NCBI GenBank assembly: GCA_015680685.1
Contig: MNCI01016355.1
Span: forward strand, 26,372 to 90,371
DNA from: Gnetum montanum
Taxonomy: Eukaryota; Streptophyta; Gnetopsida; Gnetales; Gnetaceae
Direction of reading: 5' to 3'
Length of the DNA: 64,000 bases
A program made the translations under genes and the position numbers. Positions 35,809 to 47,169 of the stretch are shown here, piece by piece. A model generated the notes under the pieces. The model did not search any database, was not told the origin of the DNA, and was given only the letters and a program-made list of their open reading frames with translations. Numbering within the stretch: the first letter of the stretch is position 1; every line of letters begins with the position of its first letter.

Positions 35809-36458
35809 CTACACTACTGGGCGAACCAAGCAATATCACTATTGGGATTACCAAGTGAATATGTGTTTACACTTGAACCTAGTCACACTCATTCCACTAA
35901 TTAATTAACATGTATGGAAATATAAATATTAACTAAGTACATGTAAATTAAAATTGCATGGAAAGTAAATTTAATTTAAGTTAAAGTACTATAATGAATA
36001 AGAATTAATCTCAATTTTATTGTTGTTCATGGAATGTATCCAAGTACATTGCCACTCAAATAAGATGTTGTACAACTGATTTAGATCCATAATGTAGGCA
36101 CTCACTGACTATTCTCTAAGACTACAGAATAAAACTATAAGGGTTTAGCTACTCTATTGACAAAAGAATGTCAAATACATGATGGAAACATGTGTTTTTA
36201 TAGGCAAAAACACACACTACATCATGTGTTGATGTGTATGTGTCAATGCATGCATTGATGGGATCTTGTCAACAAGTACATGTCGATGGGGCTGCATCAA
36301 TGGGTACCTGTTGATGTAGCTGCGATATTGCATCAGTGACATTGTAGATGTTATGTAGCATCTACAATATAGCACCCAACTAAGATGCACTATCAGGGAT
36401 GCTATAATGCAAATGCGATGTAGTATCTACAATATCTTAGCCAACTAATGCTTCATCA
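35809..36458 (-). repeat. Element 4 5' LTR, truncated
   Basis: Matches 30076-30697 of the 3' LTR, including the GGTAATCCC repeats and the palindromic U3. About 365 bases at the U5/R side are missing where it joins element 5. Ends TTCATCA at 36458. Confidence 0.85.
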
Positions 36459-36463
36459 ACAAT

Positions 36464-36930
36464 GTGAAAAAGCATTCGAGATCTTAAAATAGAAATAGAT
36501 CAAAACACCAATCCTCCAAACTCCAAATTGATCCAAACCTTTTCACGTTATGATAGATGCTTCAAATTATGTGTTAATAGTGTTAACTCAACTTTATGAT
36601 CAAAAACAACCTTATTATATATATTGTACTAGTTGAAGCATCACTGGGGTACAACTTAATTATACCACCATGGAGAAGGAGCTTATGGCTGTGGTGCATG
36701 TGCTTGAGAAATTCAGACACTATTTACTTGAGTATCCTATTTATGTTGATATTGATCACACTGCTATCAAGTTTTTTATGAACAAAATAGTGGTAAGTCC
36801 AAGATTGATAAGATGGCTTGTTATCTTGCAAGAGTTTGACATCACCATGATCGATAAGAAGGGAATTAAAAATGTTGTGGTCAATCACCTATCAAGATTA
36901 AGATGGGCACTCTAAGAAAATGAATAACCA
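36464..36930 (+). pseudogene. Element 3 RNase H, remainder
   Basis: Restarts with CEKAFEILK, then FHVMIDASNYVLIVL, GVQLNYTTMEKELMAV, and the long frame 36670-36915 (FRHYLLEYPIYVDIDHTAIKFF). It ends with KKGIKNVVVNHLSRLRW, the standard tail of this family. Confidence 0.85.
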
Positions 36931-38330
36931 CTGTCAAATCAATTTCCTGATAAAAATTTATTCAAAAAAATAGCAATGATTATATATTCAATAGTGAAGT
37001 CATGGATTACTAATTACATGACATATCTTACTATACAAGAACTTCTTGTTGAATGGGATAAGAAACAAAAATAATAGTTTCTCCATAGGATAAAGAGGTA
37101 TATGGAAATTATGGAAAACTCTACAAGATATGTGCTAATGGATTAATAAGATTGTGTGTTCCAAAAGAAAATCAACAAAGAATCTTGCAAGATCCACACA
37201 AAGAACCATGTCATGTTCACTATGTAGGATGGAGGACAATACTAAAATTGATGATGGTAGGCTACTTCTAGCCTACCATAGTCAAGGATGCACATCAATT
37301 TGCACAATATTATAAGAGATGCTAAAGAGATGGAGGATTAAGGACCATTGATGAAGGTTAGAATTATGGATTTAACCATTGGAACCTTTTGATATTTGGA
37401 AAATTGACTTTATGGAACCCATCACACTGATGTCAAATGAAAATTCCTATATCATAGTAATTGTTGATTATTGTACGAAGTAGGCAAAAGCAATCGTAGT
37501 TAAAGATGGCATGGCCACAATAGTTTCCAAGTTCTTTTAACAACATGTGGTAAATAGATTTGGAGTACCATGCATACTAGTATCAAATAATCAAACTCAA
37601 TTTACAAGAGCTACATTTAAAAAGCTAATGCAACAACTTGGGGCTAATCATACATTAACTACACCTTATCACCCCTAAGAAAATGGTCAAGCCAAAGTGA
37701 CTGACATAGAAATCATAATATATTAACTAGAACTATTAGTCAATATAGGAAGCACTAGAGCACTAAACTTAATGATGCTCTATGGGCATATAGATCAACC
37801 TGGAAGCTTCCTATAGGGTATTCATCATATGCGTTAGTTTATGGCAAATTGGCTACTCTATAATTCAAGAAAAACTAAATATCCTTGCAGCTACTAGTAC
37901 CCATGACCTAGACCTAAGCCTAGTTCAAAAAGAACACCTAATGAATCTGAATCTTTTACACAAAAATTGACTAGTAGCTCAAATGAGTAATAAGGTTCAC
38001 AAGAAGTACTCCAAATGTAGACATGATGTCAAAATAAGACAAGTATCCATCAAGCCTAGTAATCAAGTGCTTTACTATAACCCCAATCATGTTTCACAAA
38101 AGACTAAGTTCCAAACTCTATGAGAGGAACTTTATATCGTCCATGCTATATATCAATCTGGCACCTTGTAAATTTACCATGTAACAAACCTACAAAAGCT
38201 TATTCTCATCAATATTCAATAGGTGAAAACCATTCTGTGATTTTTCTTACTCCTCCAAGGATCCTACCTTGTTCATAAAGCCATCCACTGCCTATTCAAT
38301 CTTCCAAATTTCCACTCTTAATGATAGTTG
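36931..38330 (+). pseudogene. Element 3 integrase
   Basis: Pieces in several frames: KIDFMEPITLMSNENSYIIV at about 37400 keeps the first aspartate; SNNQTQF near 37587 has lost the second; ENGQAKV near 37680 has lost the glutamate (E to K). The C-terminal domain (VLYYNPNHVSQKTKFQTL) is near 38070. The product end and the GTGGGGGTAT tract lie at 38330. Confidence 0.8.
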
Positions 38331-38524
38331 TGGGGGTATCAAGTTTGACACTTAGGCACAAAATCCTCATTTTTAATTCTTGTTATATTTTTCTTATTTC
38401 TTACTAATTTTATACATTCTTTAATATCTTTTCCATTTTTTTATAATTTTTCTATTTCTTAATCATTTTTCATTCTTTATACATTTTTCTATTCTTACCA
38501 TTTTCCATGATTCTTACTATCTTT
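38331..38524 (+). other. Element 3 3' UTR, stump
   Basis: T-rich sequence typical of the start of the 3' UTR in elements 1 and 6, ending abruptly at 38524. Nearly all of the ~1.6-2 kb 3' UTR, including the hairpin, is missing. Confidence 0.7.
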
Positions 38525-39250
38525 CATTAGATTTTGGTTTATTTTGAAGCTTATCTTAAGTTCATGTGTGGGGTGTTACATAGTGCTATAAAAGTAAGTT
38601 ACTCTAATTGATATAGGATGTTGTGATACTTACCTTTGTAGATGTAGGTATTAAAGATGTTTGCTTGATGGGGATCAAGTTCAATTAGATCATGGTATAA
38701 ATGATGTCCAGGTAGCTCTCAATACATAGACTAAAATACTAGTAATTAGTCAAGCATAGTCAATGAGTGTAAGGGTTGATTCCATCCATCACCATTACAT
38801 TGGATAGGCTAGTGAGATAGAATAGAGAGCCTAGGATTAGCTATGCACTTAAATGAACTAATCATTGGACATGTAGTTAAACATTATTATGGAGACAAAT
38901 GGTATAATTTTAGACCTTCATATATTAGTTTTATTTCATCTTAGTATTATTAATCTATTTGTAGGTTCTAGTATCATGTCCTTATTAGCTATTCCATATT
39001 GTCTTCTTCATCTATGGTTGTTAGTACATTCTAATAGGGGCCATGAGACTTAAGTAGAAGAGATATGTAGGGATGTACTAGTGATATTGCAAGGGAGATA
39101 GTAGATTAGTCACATTTATGTGATGGATTTTAGTGATTATGATATCATTTTGAGCATGGATTGACTATCATAGTTTAGTGCAAAACTAGGCTATTGGCAC
39201 AAGCTTCTAAGATTACACATAGCTAATGGATACTAGTTAGAGATCTAGAT
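38525..39250 (+). repeat. Second copy of the chromovirus segment flanking element 3 (13465-14198)
   Basis: Collinear with 13465-14198: LTR end GGGTGTTACA at 38571-38580, the decayed PBS at 38581, the same internal gag deletion, and the protease remnant. It ends TAGAT immediately before the element 3 3' LTR, equivalent to TAGAC before the 5' LTR. Confidence 0.85.
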
Positions 39251-40146
39251 TGATAAATAAGAGATTATGTAGCCTATGATTTCATATCTACAAAATTGTA
39301 GTTATATTATCGTAACTCTACATACATCATTGTAAATGTGATCTAGTGGGCCATGGTCATGCCTATAAATACCAACCCACCTTCGTGTTGAAAGAAAAAG
39401 CTTTTGTGTAACCTTGAGCAAAATTCTTATAGTTTGTTTTCATAACTTAGACTTAAAGTTAGAGTGAATGCACAATGTATGGTGAACTACAATTGTAAAG
39501 AGTCTTTATTCAAGTGGATTGTTCTTGAATACAATTCATGACTGGCAGTAAAGATCAAGATTGTTTTTCATCATTTTAGCATTTCACCAAACTTAATCTT
39601 ACTTAACTTAATTTTTCTTTTTAGCATGTTTACTTTTATTAAGCCCTTTACATTTTCTAAGTACTTTACTTTTCCAGTGTCCTTTAGTAAGGCAATATAA
39701 GTATAATCGGTTTCGAGCTAAATTTGTAACTGTTTGGTAACCCAGTAGTGACTTCACTTGATTCCCTCAGTATTGAGTTCACTTGGTAATTCCAGTAATG
39801 GTTACATTAGCCCAAGTTGTTTACATCAAGCTAGGAATGGATACTTATCATCATATGCTACAATAGATTTATATTTTTGTCACGCTAGGACTTAGACTTT
39901 ATCATTATTTTTATCATGATAGCACTTAGTCTTAATCCAAGCCAAACAACATCATCATACCATATACCTTACTAAACGTTAAACTATACAACTTGTACTT
40001 TGCTAACTCTATGCGAGAAGACAACAATCATGAATAGAACATCAACTACTAGTATACTTACATTGTCCATTCCCAGATTACGATCAGGTCGCATGTCAAT
40101 ACTCAGGACTTGTATGGTTGAGTGTTGAAATACCCACCGCTCATCA
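39251..40146 (+). repeat. Element 3 3' LTR
   Basis: 896 bases from TGATAAATAAGAG to CTCATCA. It contains the U3 segment absent from the 5' LTR, with inverted motifs (CTACAAAATTGTAG at 39288), TATA box at 39364-39371 and GGTAACCCAGTAGTG repeats at 39735-39800. Followed by TSD TAGAC. Confidence 0.88.
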
Positions 40147-40151
40147 TAGAC

Positions 40152-40740
40152 TCATCCTCGATCAATTCATTTAGATTGAGTATCTTCTAGTATGTTCATT
40201 TACATGTAGTTAATGAAATTGTACTTTAATTAGTTAGAGTACCATCCTGTCAAGATAGAAGTTATAGTTTCAAGCCCTATTAATCTCAATCTATAAAATT
40301 AATCAAAATATTTGACGAATCAACATTTGAAGCAATGTTAAGATGCTTATTTCTCAAGTTAAAGACCTGTATTTGAGCTTGGGCACAACCATTCAAAGAG
40401 GTTAGACTTTTGCTCATTTATCAACCCTCTCAAAATCCTACATAGCAAAATAAGCACTATGGATTTGGGTGATAATGATCTTCTAGTGTGTTCTAATAGA
40501 TGCTCTAGGAGTAAATCTGCTTCATGACATCAATGTACCATGTAGAGATTGTAGAGTTGAAAAAATTCTAGTGGTACACAAGTTTTTGAAAATGCTCCAT
40601 ATTGAGTTACCTTGTTTTTCACTTAGTCAAGTTGTAGAGTTTGAAATAAATTTGTAGCTTGATATAGAACCTATTTCAAAGGCTCCTTAGAGGATGTCTC
40701 TCGTATAGTTGGTAGTGATAAAGATTTAGTAATAGGAGTT
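40152..40740 (+). pseudogene. Chromovirus protease-RT junction, with SINE-like insert
   Basis: Near 40655-40705 a frame reads VEFEINL, then LDIEPISKAP-RMSLV, the entry to RT in chromoviruses (compare PISKAPYRMAP). This continues the element broken at 14198. A SINE-like sequence lies at 40323-40484. The rest of RT, RNase H and most of integrase are absent or in the gap. Confidence 0.65.
40323..40484 (+). mobile_element. SINE-like repeat, diverged
   Basis: Collinear with 52621-52775: CTCAAGTT, a B-box-like segment, GGTTAGACTTTTGCTCATTTATC, and the end GGATTTGGGTGATAATGATC. The B box has decayed (TATTTGAGCTTGG). Confidence 0.6.
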
Positions 40741-41076
40741 GATGAAAGAGGATTAATTCATCCTAGTATTGGGGGGGTTGTTAAGGTGATGTGCTAGCTG
40801 GAGAAGAAAAATTAAATCCAAAACCTTAACAGAGCCCAATGTCGCAAGTTGACCCCCCAGTCAACCTGCAACAAGACAAAAGCTTATCGCACCCCCCTGG
40901 GACGACAGCTGAAGAAGGAGATCAAGACACCTAATTCAAAGAGAATTCAGTTGGAAAAGGTAATATTATTGAGAAAGCCTAGTTCGCGACATTGAAGTTG
41001 GACATTTCCAGCAATAGAGCATTTCATACCGTAGTCAAATTCATTGTAGTTTGTGTTATGATACCAAGCATCTAGA
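40741..41076. other. Unclassified GC-richer segment at the gap edge
   Basis: Composition changes sharply from the surrounding chromovirus. It holds the inverted repeat GTTGACCCCCCAGTCAAC (40852-40869) and no long ORF. It may be the start of another insertion lost in the gap. Confidence 0.4.
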
Positions 41077-41815
41077 NNNNNNNNNNNNNNNNNNNNNNNN
41101 NNNNNNNNNNNNNNNNNNNNNNNNNNNNNNNNNNNNNNNNNNNNNNNNNNNNNNNNNNNNNNNNNNNNNNNNNNNNNNNNNNNNNNNNNNNNNNNNNNNN
41201 NNNNNNNNNNNNNNNNNNNNNNNNNNNNNNNNNNNNNNNNNNNNNNNNNNNNNNNNNNNNNNNNNNNNNNNNNNNNNNNNNNNNNNNNNNNNNNNNNNNN
41301 NNNNNNNNNNNNNNNNNNNNNNNNNNNNNNNNNNNNNNNNNNNNNNNNNNNNNNNNNNNNNNNNNNNNNNNNNNNNNNNNNNNNNNNNNNNNNNNNNNNN
41401 NNNNNNNNNNNNNNNNNNNNNNNNNNNNNNNNNNNNNNNNNNNNNNNNNNNNNNNNNNNNNNNNNNNNNNNNNNNNNNNNNNNNNNNNNNNNNNNNNNNN
41501 NNNNNNNNNNNNNNNNNNNNNNNNNNNNNNNNNNNNNNNNNNNNNNNNNNNNNNNNNNNNNNNNNNNNNNNNNNNNNNNNNNNNNNNNNNNNNNNNNNNN
41601 NNNNNNNNNNNNNNNNNNNNNNNNNNNNNNNNNNNNNNNNNNNNNNNNNNNNNNNNNNNNNNNNNNNNNNNNNNNNNNNNNNNNNNNNNNNNNNNNNNNN
41701 NNNNNNNNNNNNNNNNNNNNNNNNNNNNNNNNNNNNNNNNNNNNNNNNNNNNNNNNNNNNNNNNNNNNNNNNNNNNNNNNNNNNNNNNNNNNNNNNNNNN
41801 NNNNNNNNNNNNNNN
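41077..41815. other. Assembly gap, 739 N
   Basis: Run of N inside the chromovirus pol. Confidence 1.
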
Positions 41816-42599
41816 ATATTATTTTATTAATATTTTGGATTTATATTTAGAAATTATTAATTTCTTAGTGTTTTCTTGGTATGAACAAATTGATAGGATG
41901 ATGGCACATGCTATGAATTGATAAATGGTTATTTTGGGAAAATATTATCTTTTTCTAAAACTTGATTAAGCTTTATTTCATTTCTTTTCTAAAGTGGATT
42001 TGGACTTTCTAATATTTATTGAACTTTTTGTTACTTTTTCTAATTATTATGGAATTTATTAATTTGATACTCTATTGTGAACCATTATTTCAAAATTGAC
42101 TTGACAATCCTAGGGTTGTGCTTTACATGCATTATTTGTCCATTATTTCTAGTCAATCTCTCTCATTAGTGGTATCAATATTTTATTAGTAATTCAATAG
42201 ATTTGATCTTGTGTGTTATAAATCTTTCAAACTTGCAAAGGTAGAGCAACCAATTCTAAGCTTTAATGCCTTATTATGCCTTCGATGTACTCTAGCATGT
42301 CAATTATGATTCTATGCTTATGTAATTTTTTATGATGATATGTCCCTTATCCTTCATGTTGTAATCTTTTTAATGTTTGATCTATGAATTCAATTTTGGT
42401 TTTGTACTAGCTCCCATTTCTCTAATATCTTTTGACATGTCTTTGGTGGCATTTTTTGACCTAGGCTTATAGATTGACATGACCTCTTGAGTTGCCAAGA
42501 GTTCATGAGGTCTTTCATTTGTCCATATTAAAAAGATATGTACTAGATGAACACATGATTAATTGATCAAATTTATAGCTACAACTTGATGTTACTTAT
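41816..42599. other. AT-rich sequence, no gene seen
   Basis: No ORF or motif. Probably insertion-derived or very decayed chromovirus. Confidence 0.4.
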
Positions 42600-42793
42600 G
42601 TGGAGCAGCTCTTTAGATCATTGATAGAATGGTTCAGTAGCTTCATAGTAAGACAATCCCTATGGTGAAGGTGCTTTAGGACAACCATGGTTTCTAGAGG
42701 ACCACATGGGAGATACAGGTAGATATGCAAGTTGGGTATCTAAAAATCTTCTGGAAGGAAGATTCTTGAGTGGGAAAGAGTATAACCCCTTAT
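42600..42793 (+). pseudogene. Chromovirus pol C-terminus
   Basis: A frame near 42650-42745 reads IPMVKVL-DNHGF-RTTWEIQVDM, corresponding to the Tekay/Del-type end IPLVKVLWRN-EEATWEAEEDM. It lies directly before the LTR, as expected. Confidence 0.65.
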
Positions 42794-44647
42794 TGTAAGA
42801 CCCTATGATATTATGTTATGTTCATGTATATGTGATTAGACTCAGTGTGGGGGTCATGGAAGCATATAGGTAGAGTTGATATTATTAATATATGTTTTTT
42901 GAAATCTTATATTGTTATAGTTTTGATTATGATTTACCATGATTATGTACATTAATCTTGTTAGATGTGTAGTATGATATGGCTAGCAGGATATGAAGAC
43001 TGTGGGAGAAGATCGAGTATCCAACAAATATGACCTCGATCCATGTGTTATGCATCTATGATTATAATGTTAGTGTTGTTTAATGGATCATGTTATGATG
43101 ATTATTATGTTATGCATGTTCGAGTCATGAGGCTAGTTTGCATATGTCATGATGCATGTATGGTTTTTTGGATGTGTTATAATGGTTATATGTTTGATTG
43201 ATATTTTGTTTGGATGTTCCATGGGTGAGTTATGGGGTGTAGGCACTTTGACATTAGTTGGGATAGGGAAAATTAGTTTATAAAACTAAAAACTAAAAAT
43301 AAGAATAAAGTAAATATAAGTTATATGCAAAACATAAAACATATATCTTTTCCTTCATGATCATTCTTAATTTCCCATGTGTTTCTAGTTTCTATTGATT
43401 TGTTTTTTCGATTCTCTATTCTTCTCTAATTCTTAGTAGACTTTCATGATTTTTAAAATATTGGGATGTTGGTTCTAGGAAGGTTGTAGTTCAAGAGTCT
43501 TAGTTTGGATTCTAGTAGATCCTAGATGATGTTAGAAGTATTTTGGTGGCTTTATTCTAGGATGTTAAGTTTTGGCAAATCTCCAAATTCCATGGGTACT
43601 CTTTACCATTTCCCTATTCTTTTAATTTGTATGCATTCTCATGGGATTGTGTTGAGGATGGATAAGCATTGTTGTACATGTTTGATTCAATATGATGTTG
43701 GTAGTCATATTTTCATATTTTATTTTCTATAGAGCATGGATTTGTGATTATGCATTGTGGGATTGTAATTCCTTGAGGGCACTAGATGCTCATGATATGT
43801 GTTTGTGTGCATGTTGGTAATCATTATTTCAATTGATCCTTGGTTATGTTTATGCTTGTAAATTTTGTATATGATGACTCATTATGGTTGGCTTCTGTGA
43901 TGGACTATGAGTGTGATGATTGGAAGGTCTTGTTGTCGATGGCATGATAAATGCTTGGTATATGAGTTTAGTATTGTTGATGATGCTTCAAATAATGTTA
44001 TAATTGTGTAATATGGTGCACTTGGTATACTATATGAGATGTACTAATCCTATTGCAGGTTGCTAAACATACCCTACACCTTTCTTCCAACACTGCATCA
44101 AACTTCCCAATTGTAGGGAATATGTAAAGGCTCCCAATTAGTCTTATACTAAATCCTATTTTTATGTAGGTAATGAAGCTAGGAGCACAAGGGACCAGTA
44201 GCCTTGAGGAAGGTGATAAAGGACTTGGATTCATGTTCTTATCTTTCATGTTACATGTATTTGTTAGAGAGATAGATTTATTTATTTATGGTCTTGGCAT
44301 GAACCCATGAATTGTGGCACTCATTGCACAATGTACATGATATTTATATTGACAAGATATGTACCAGACATATTGATTGATATGGTGTGATGTATATGCT
44401 TGATGCACATGTGGTTTGAATAGTGTGTACGTTGTATGATACACATACATAGTAGTGATGGTTTGGGGTGTGTGCTATTTTCATGCTTATAGCTTAGATT
44501 ATTCATGAGATTTTTATGGAGTATTTTAATTATAGCACCCATTGTGTTGTTCAATCCACTTGCTATGTGATGAGTGTTGCCTCCAACATTTTATTAGATT
44601 TTGATTCATTCCTAAGCTTGGCTTGGGTTAGACGTGTGGGTGTTATA
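42794..44647 (+). repeat. Chromovirus 3' LTR (~1.85 kb)
   Basis: Begins TGTAAGACCC just after the pol end and finishes GGGTGTTATA at 44647. Its last ~190 bases match 13326-13528, where the same end is followed by the Met-tRNA PBS. No coding frame of interest inside. Confidence 0.7.
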
Positions 44648-46704
44648 ATTATTGAGGCTAATAAAGTGAAAGTTATTTTTGCACTTGACTTAAACTTAAA
44701 TCACAAGCTACTACTAACTAAATTTAACCAAAATGATATGTGATTTTTGAATCCATGAAAAGAACAATTTTGGTGAAATGCTATATTCACCTTACATGTT
44801 AACTAGTTAGCAATTTTGACATTTCCAATACAGTTTCATGATGCCAATTGTTAGTTTTGTTCCTAACATCCATAGCTTCACACTTGTCTTTTTTATCTTG
44901 GCAAAAAATTATTTGGATATATCAACTTTTTCAAGATATATGTAAATAAAACGACTAAGAAAATCCTTTTTTCATCTAAAGTGGAAAGTGATAAGTTTCA
45001 ACTTCATAGTAAAATGTCAACCAAAATTTGTCTTTTAATAAAATAAATGGACCCTTGCACCCAAGAGTATATCACAATAGTCAATATACTCACCTCTTAG
45101 TTAGGAGGTTGTGGGTTCAATTCCTGCCTAGCTTACGAGCATTGTAGTAGTGGAGTAGCTTCATGATGGAACACTCTTGTTTAGTAGGTCACATCTACCC
45201 TACTACGGTGAGGGGGTTGTACTCGCAAATCTTATGTTTATTTTTAAAAAATGAAACATAAAAATAAATAGACCCTTCAAAGTTGAACATACTCAAATAA
45301 TTCACTCATCTTGCTAAATTAGCCAATGTTAGAATTAAGGCATGATGACGATGATCATGTGTTTGGATAACTTTAGTTTGACTACTACATTGGATCAAAA
45401 TTGTAATAACAAGAATGTGACCCACCAAACATTCTATGAGCTTTTTTTAATTTTTGGAATGCTTAATTTATGTAAAAAAGATACTTTTGTGAAAGTTCAT
45501 ACACTATCACTCTATAAGTGTGCTCCTTCCTCACTATTATAATTTTCATTTCCGATAAGTAAAGGTATTAGGGTTAGTCCTTCCATTACAAGATGAAAGA
45601 AAAACTCAACATTATTCATCATTTATTTGAAAAATGTACTTTTAAGGTATATGAATCTATAACTAAATCAAATTAGATATGGATTGAAGAAGAGTAAAGA
45701 CACTTTTGAAATTAATTAGAAAAAATGAACAAATAGCAACAAAAACTAAAACTTTGCATCTTTAAGCCTCCAAAATAAAAAGAAATTAATATTGTAGAAA
45801 ATAAATTAATTGTTTAGCTTTCAATAGAAGCTTTTTTTTTTTCCTTCAATCTCTAATTGAAAAGCAACATCTTTGATAATATGGTATTTAGCTCCCGAAA
45901 AAATATCGTAGTTATGCTTTTGCTATTGAAAAATAATTGCACACCAAAGCTTCCAAATAGAGTAGAGAACAAGTAGCCTAAGACACTTCCAAATGCAAAG
46001 AAAGAAATTATATAAAGCAAGTTGATCATCAAAAATGATGTCATTGATGCTTGGTTAAATGTTGTTACAAATTCTAAATGTCCTTTCTCAAGCATGTTAT
46101 GCAACATGATACTCAAAATAAATAAATAAATTTTCACTTCTATAAAAAGGACATTGAAGATAAACAATTCTCATATGTTTAAGATGAGTGCCAATAGGAA
46201 GACCTTGATTAATAAGACATCATTAAAAAATGAATTTTTGAAAATGTAAAAACTCTCCAAATATCTTCCATTTTCCTCATCCAATAGTGCTATGATAATT
46301 ACATTTTCCAAGCCTTATTGAATTTGTTATCAATAAATTCATTCTTAGCAATAATATTGTGTAGATTTGGAGTTAAAATGAAAAACAAATCTGCCCTCCT
46401 TTCAAAAAATATTTAGAAAAGCTTGATACAAACTATTGTCAACTTTAAATAAATTTTCAAGATCAAAAATTAATTTTTCAAAAAAAAAATATCTTTTTAT
46501 TTAAATGTAATCTATTCACTTGGTCAGGCTTTCATTTGTTTACTAACCCAAATGTAATCTATTCAGTTAGTTACAGCATGTACCTATTGCTTAACAAATT
46601 ATATGTTCTGTTGAGATGATTGACATCTTATTAAGCTTAAAAATAGAAATATTATAAAAACAAATATGAGCTTTGTTACACAGTGCTTTGCAGTTGAATG
46701 ATGA
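44648..46704. other. Non-LTR intergenic sequence
   Basis: AT-rich and without a solid gene. A minus frame at 46167-45853 is hydrophobic and weakly like the C-terminal zinc-binding segment of LINE reverse transcriptases. AAATGTAATCTATTCA is repeated at 46503 and 46550. Confidence 0.4.
45045..45245 (+). mobile_element. tRNA-related SINE-like sequence
   Basis: A B-box match GTGGGTTCAATTCC at 45111-45124 follows a plausible tRNA-like 5' part. The downstream tail (CTACCCTACTACGGTGAGGG) is not tRNA-like. Different family from the 52621 repeat. Confidence 0.45.
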
Positions 46705-46784
46705 TTGCATGTTAATTTTAGTATGATTCACACCTTATCCTCACTCAGAAAAGAAACGAAAGATGGTAATGTAACACTAAAATT

Positions 46785-47051
46785 GTGTCCACTCTGTCAA
46801 ATACGCAGGGGAAAAAAACAGAACTCAGTGCCTGGTGCAGCACTAAAAATACGACCAATCCTGCAAAGAAGATTTGCCACGCAATCGACGAACAGTTCAA
46901 TGACTACTTCAGTGATAAAAGTCTCATCGTCCAATTAGGTCTATCATACTTCTGGAATACGAGCACTAGTTTCTATAAATATATACAAATGGGAAAAAAT
47001 CATTCTTGCAATAATAAAGAGGCAATGGAATCGATCCAAAATTTTTGCTAG
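46785..47051 (+). CDS. Unrecognised 88-residue open frame, possibly an exon
   Basis: The stretch 46805-46965 looks more coding-like than its surroundings (KTELSAWCSTKNTTNPAKK, then HAIDEQFNDYFSDKS). It has no domain I know. A CAG at about 46806-46808 could be a 3' splice site. It lies convergent with and about 120 bases beyond the COA6-like stop, so it may instead be part of that gene's 3' flank. Low certainty. Confidence 0.2.
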   Translation: MSTLSNTQGKKTELSAWCSTKNTTNPAKKICHAIDEQFNDYFSDKSLIVQLGLSYFWNTSTSFYKYIQMGKNHSCNNKEAMESIQNFC

Positions 47052-47169
47052 CCCATATTCTACACTTTCTGCTGGCATCTTAATGTCTTCAAATGCTATG
47101 TGTTGAGTTAAAAACAACCGGTAATAAATTGTTTCAAAATTCATTTAATTACCCTCATCTTGCAACAAA

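Larger units (their letters stand above)
29713..36458 (-). mobile_element. Element 4: Athila/Tat-type element, gutted
   Basis: Minus-strand insertion in element 3, TSD AAAAT (29708-29712) against ACAAT (36459-36463). It keeps the 3' LTR, polypurine tract and 3' UTR on the left and the U3 side of the 5' LTR on the right. Its own gag and pol are absent; the interior is the 5' half of element 5 in the opposite direction. Confidence 0.82.
14199..40146 (+). mobile_element. Element 3: Athila/Tat-type Ty3/gypsy element, host of nested insertions
   Basis: 5' LTR 14199-15045, 3' LTR 39251-40146, TSD TAGAC at 14194-14198 and 40147-40151. Its coding region can be followed through two insertions: gag breaks at 15948 and resumes after 25875; RNase H breaks at 29712 and resumes at 36464, where WIEK joins CEKAFEILK. 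It keeps FMDDFSTYG in RT but has many stops. The protease region is tandemly duplicated and most of the 3' UTR is replaced by a copy of the 5' flanking chromovirus. Confidence 0.88.

Noticed and set aside
41051-41830. 259-residue open frame
   Set aside because: Almost all residues are unknown; it is the assembly gap read through.
43526-43732. 68-residue plus frame inside the chromovirus LTR
   Set aside because: Within LTR sequence, no motif, not supported by the other LTR fragment.
45853-46167. Hydrophobic minus-strand frame, 104 residues
   Set aside because: Weak resemblance to the zinc-binding end of LINE RT in one frame only; no cysteine pattern or upstream RT, so not called as a gene.
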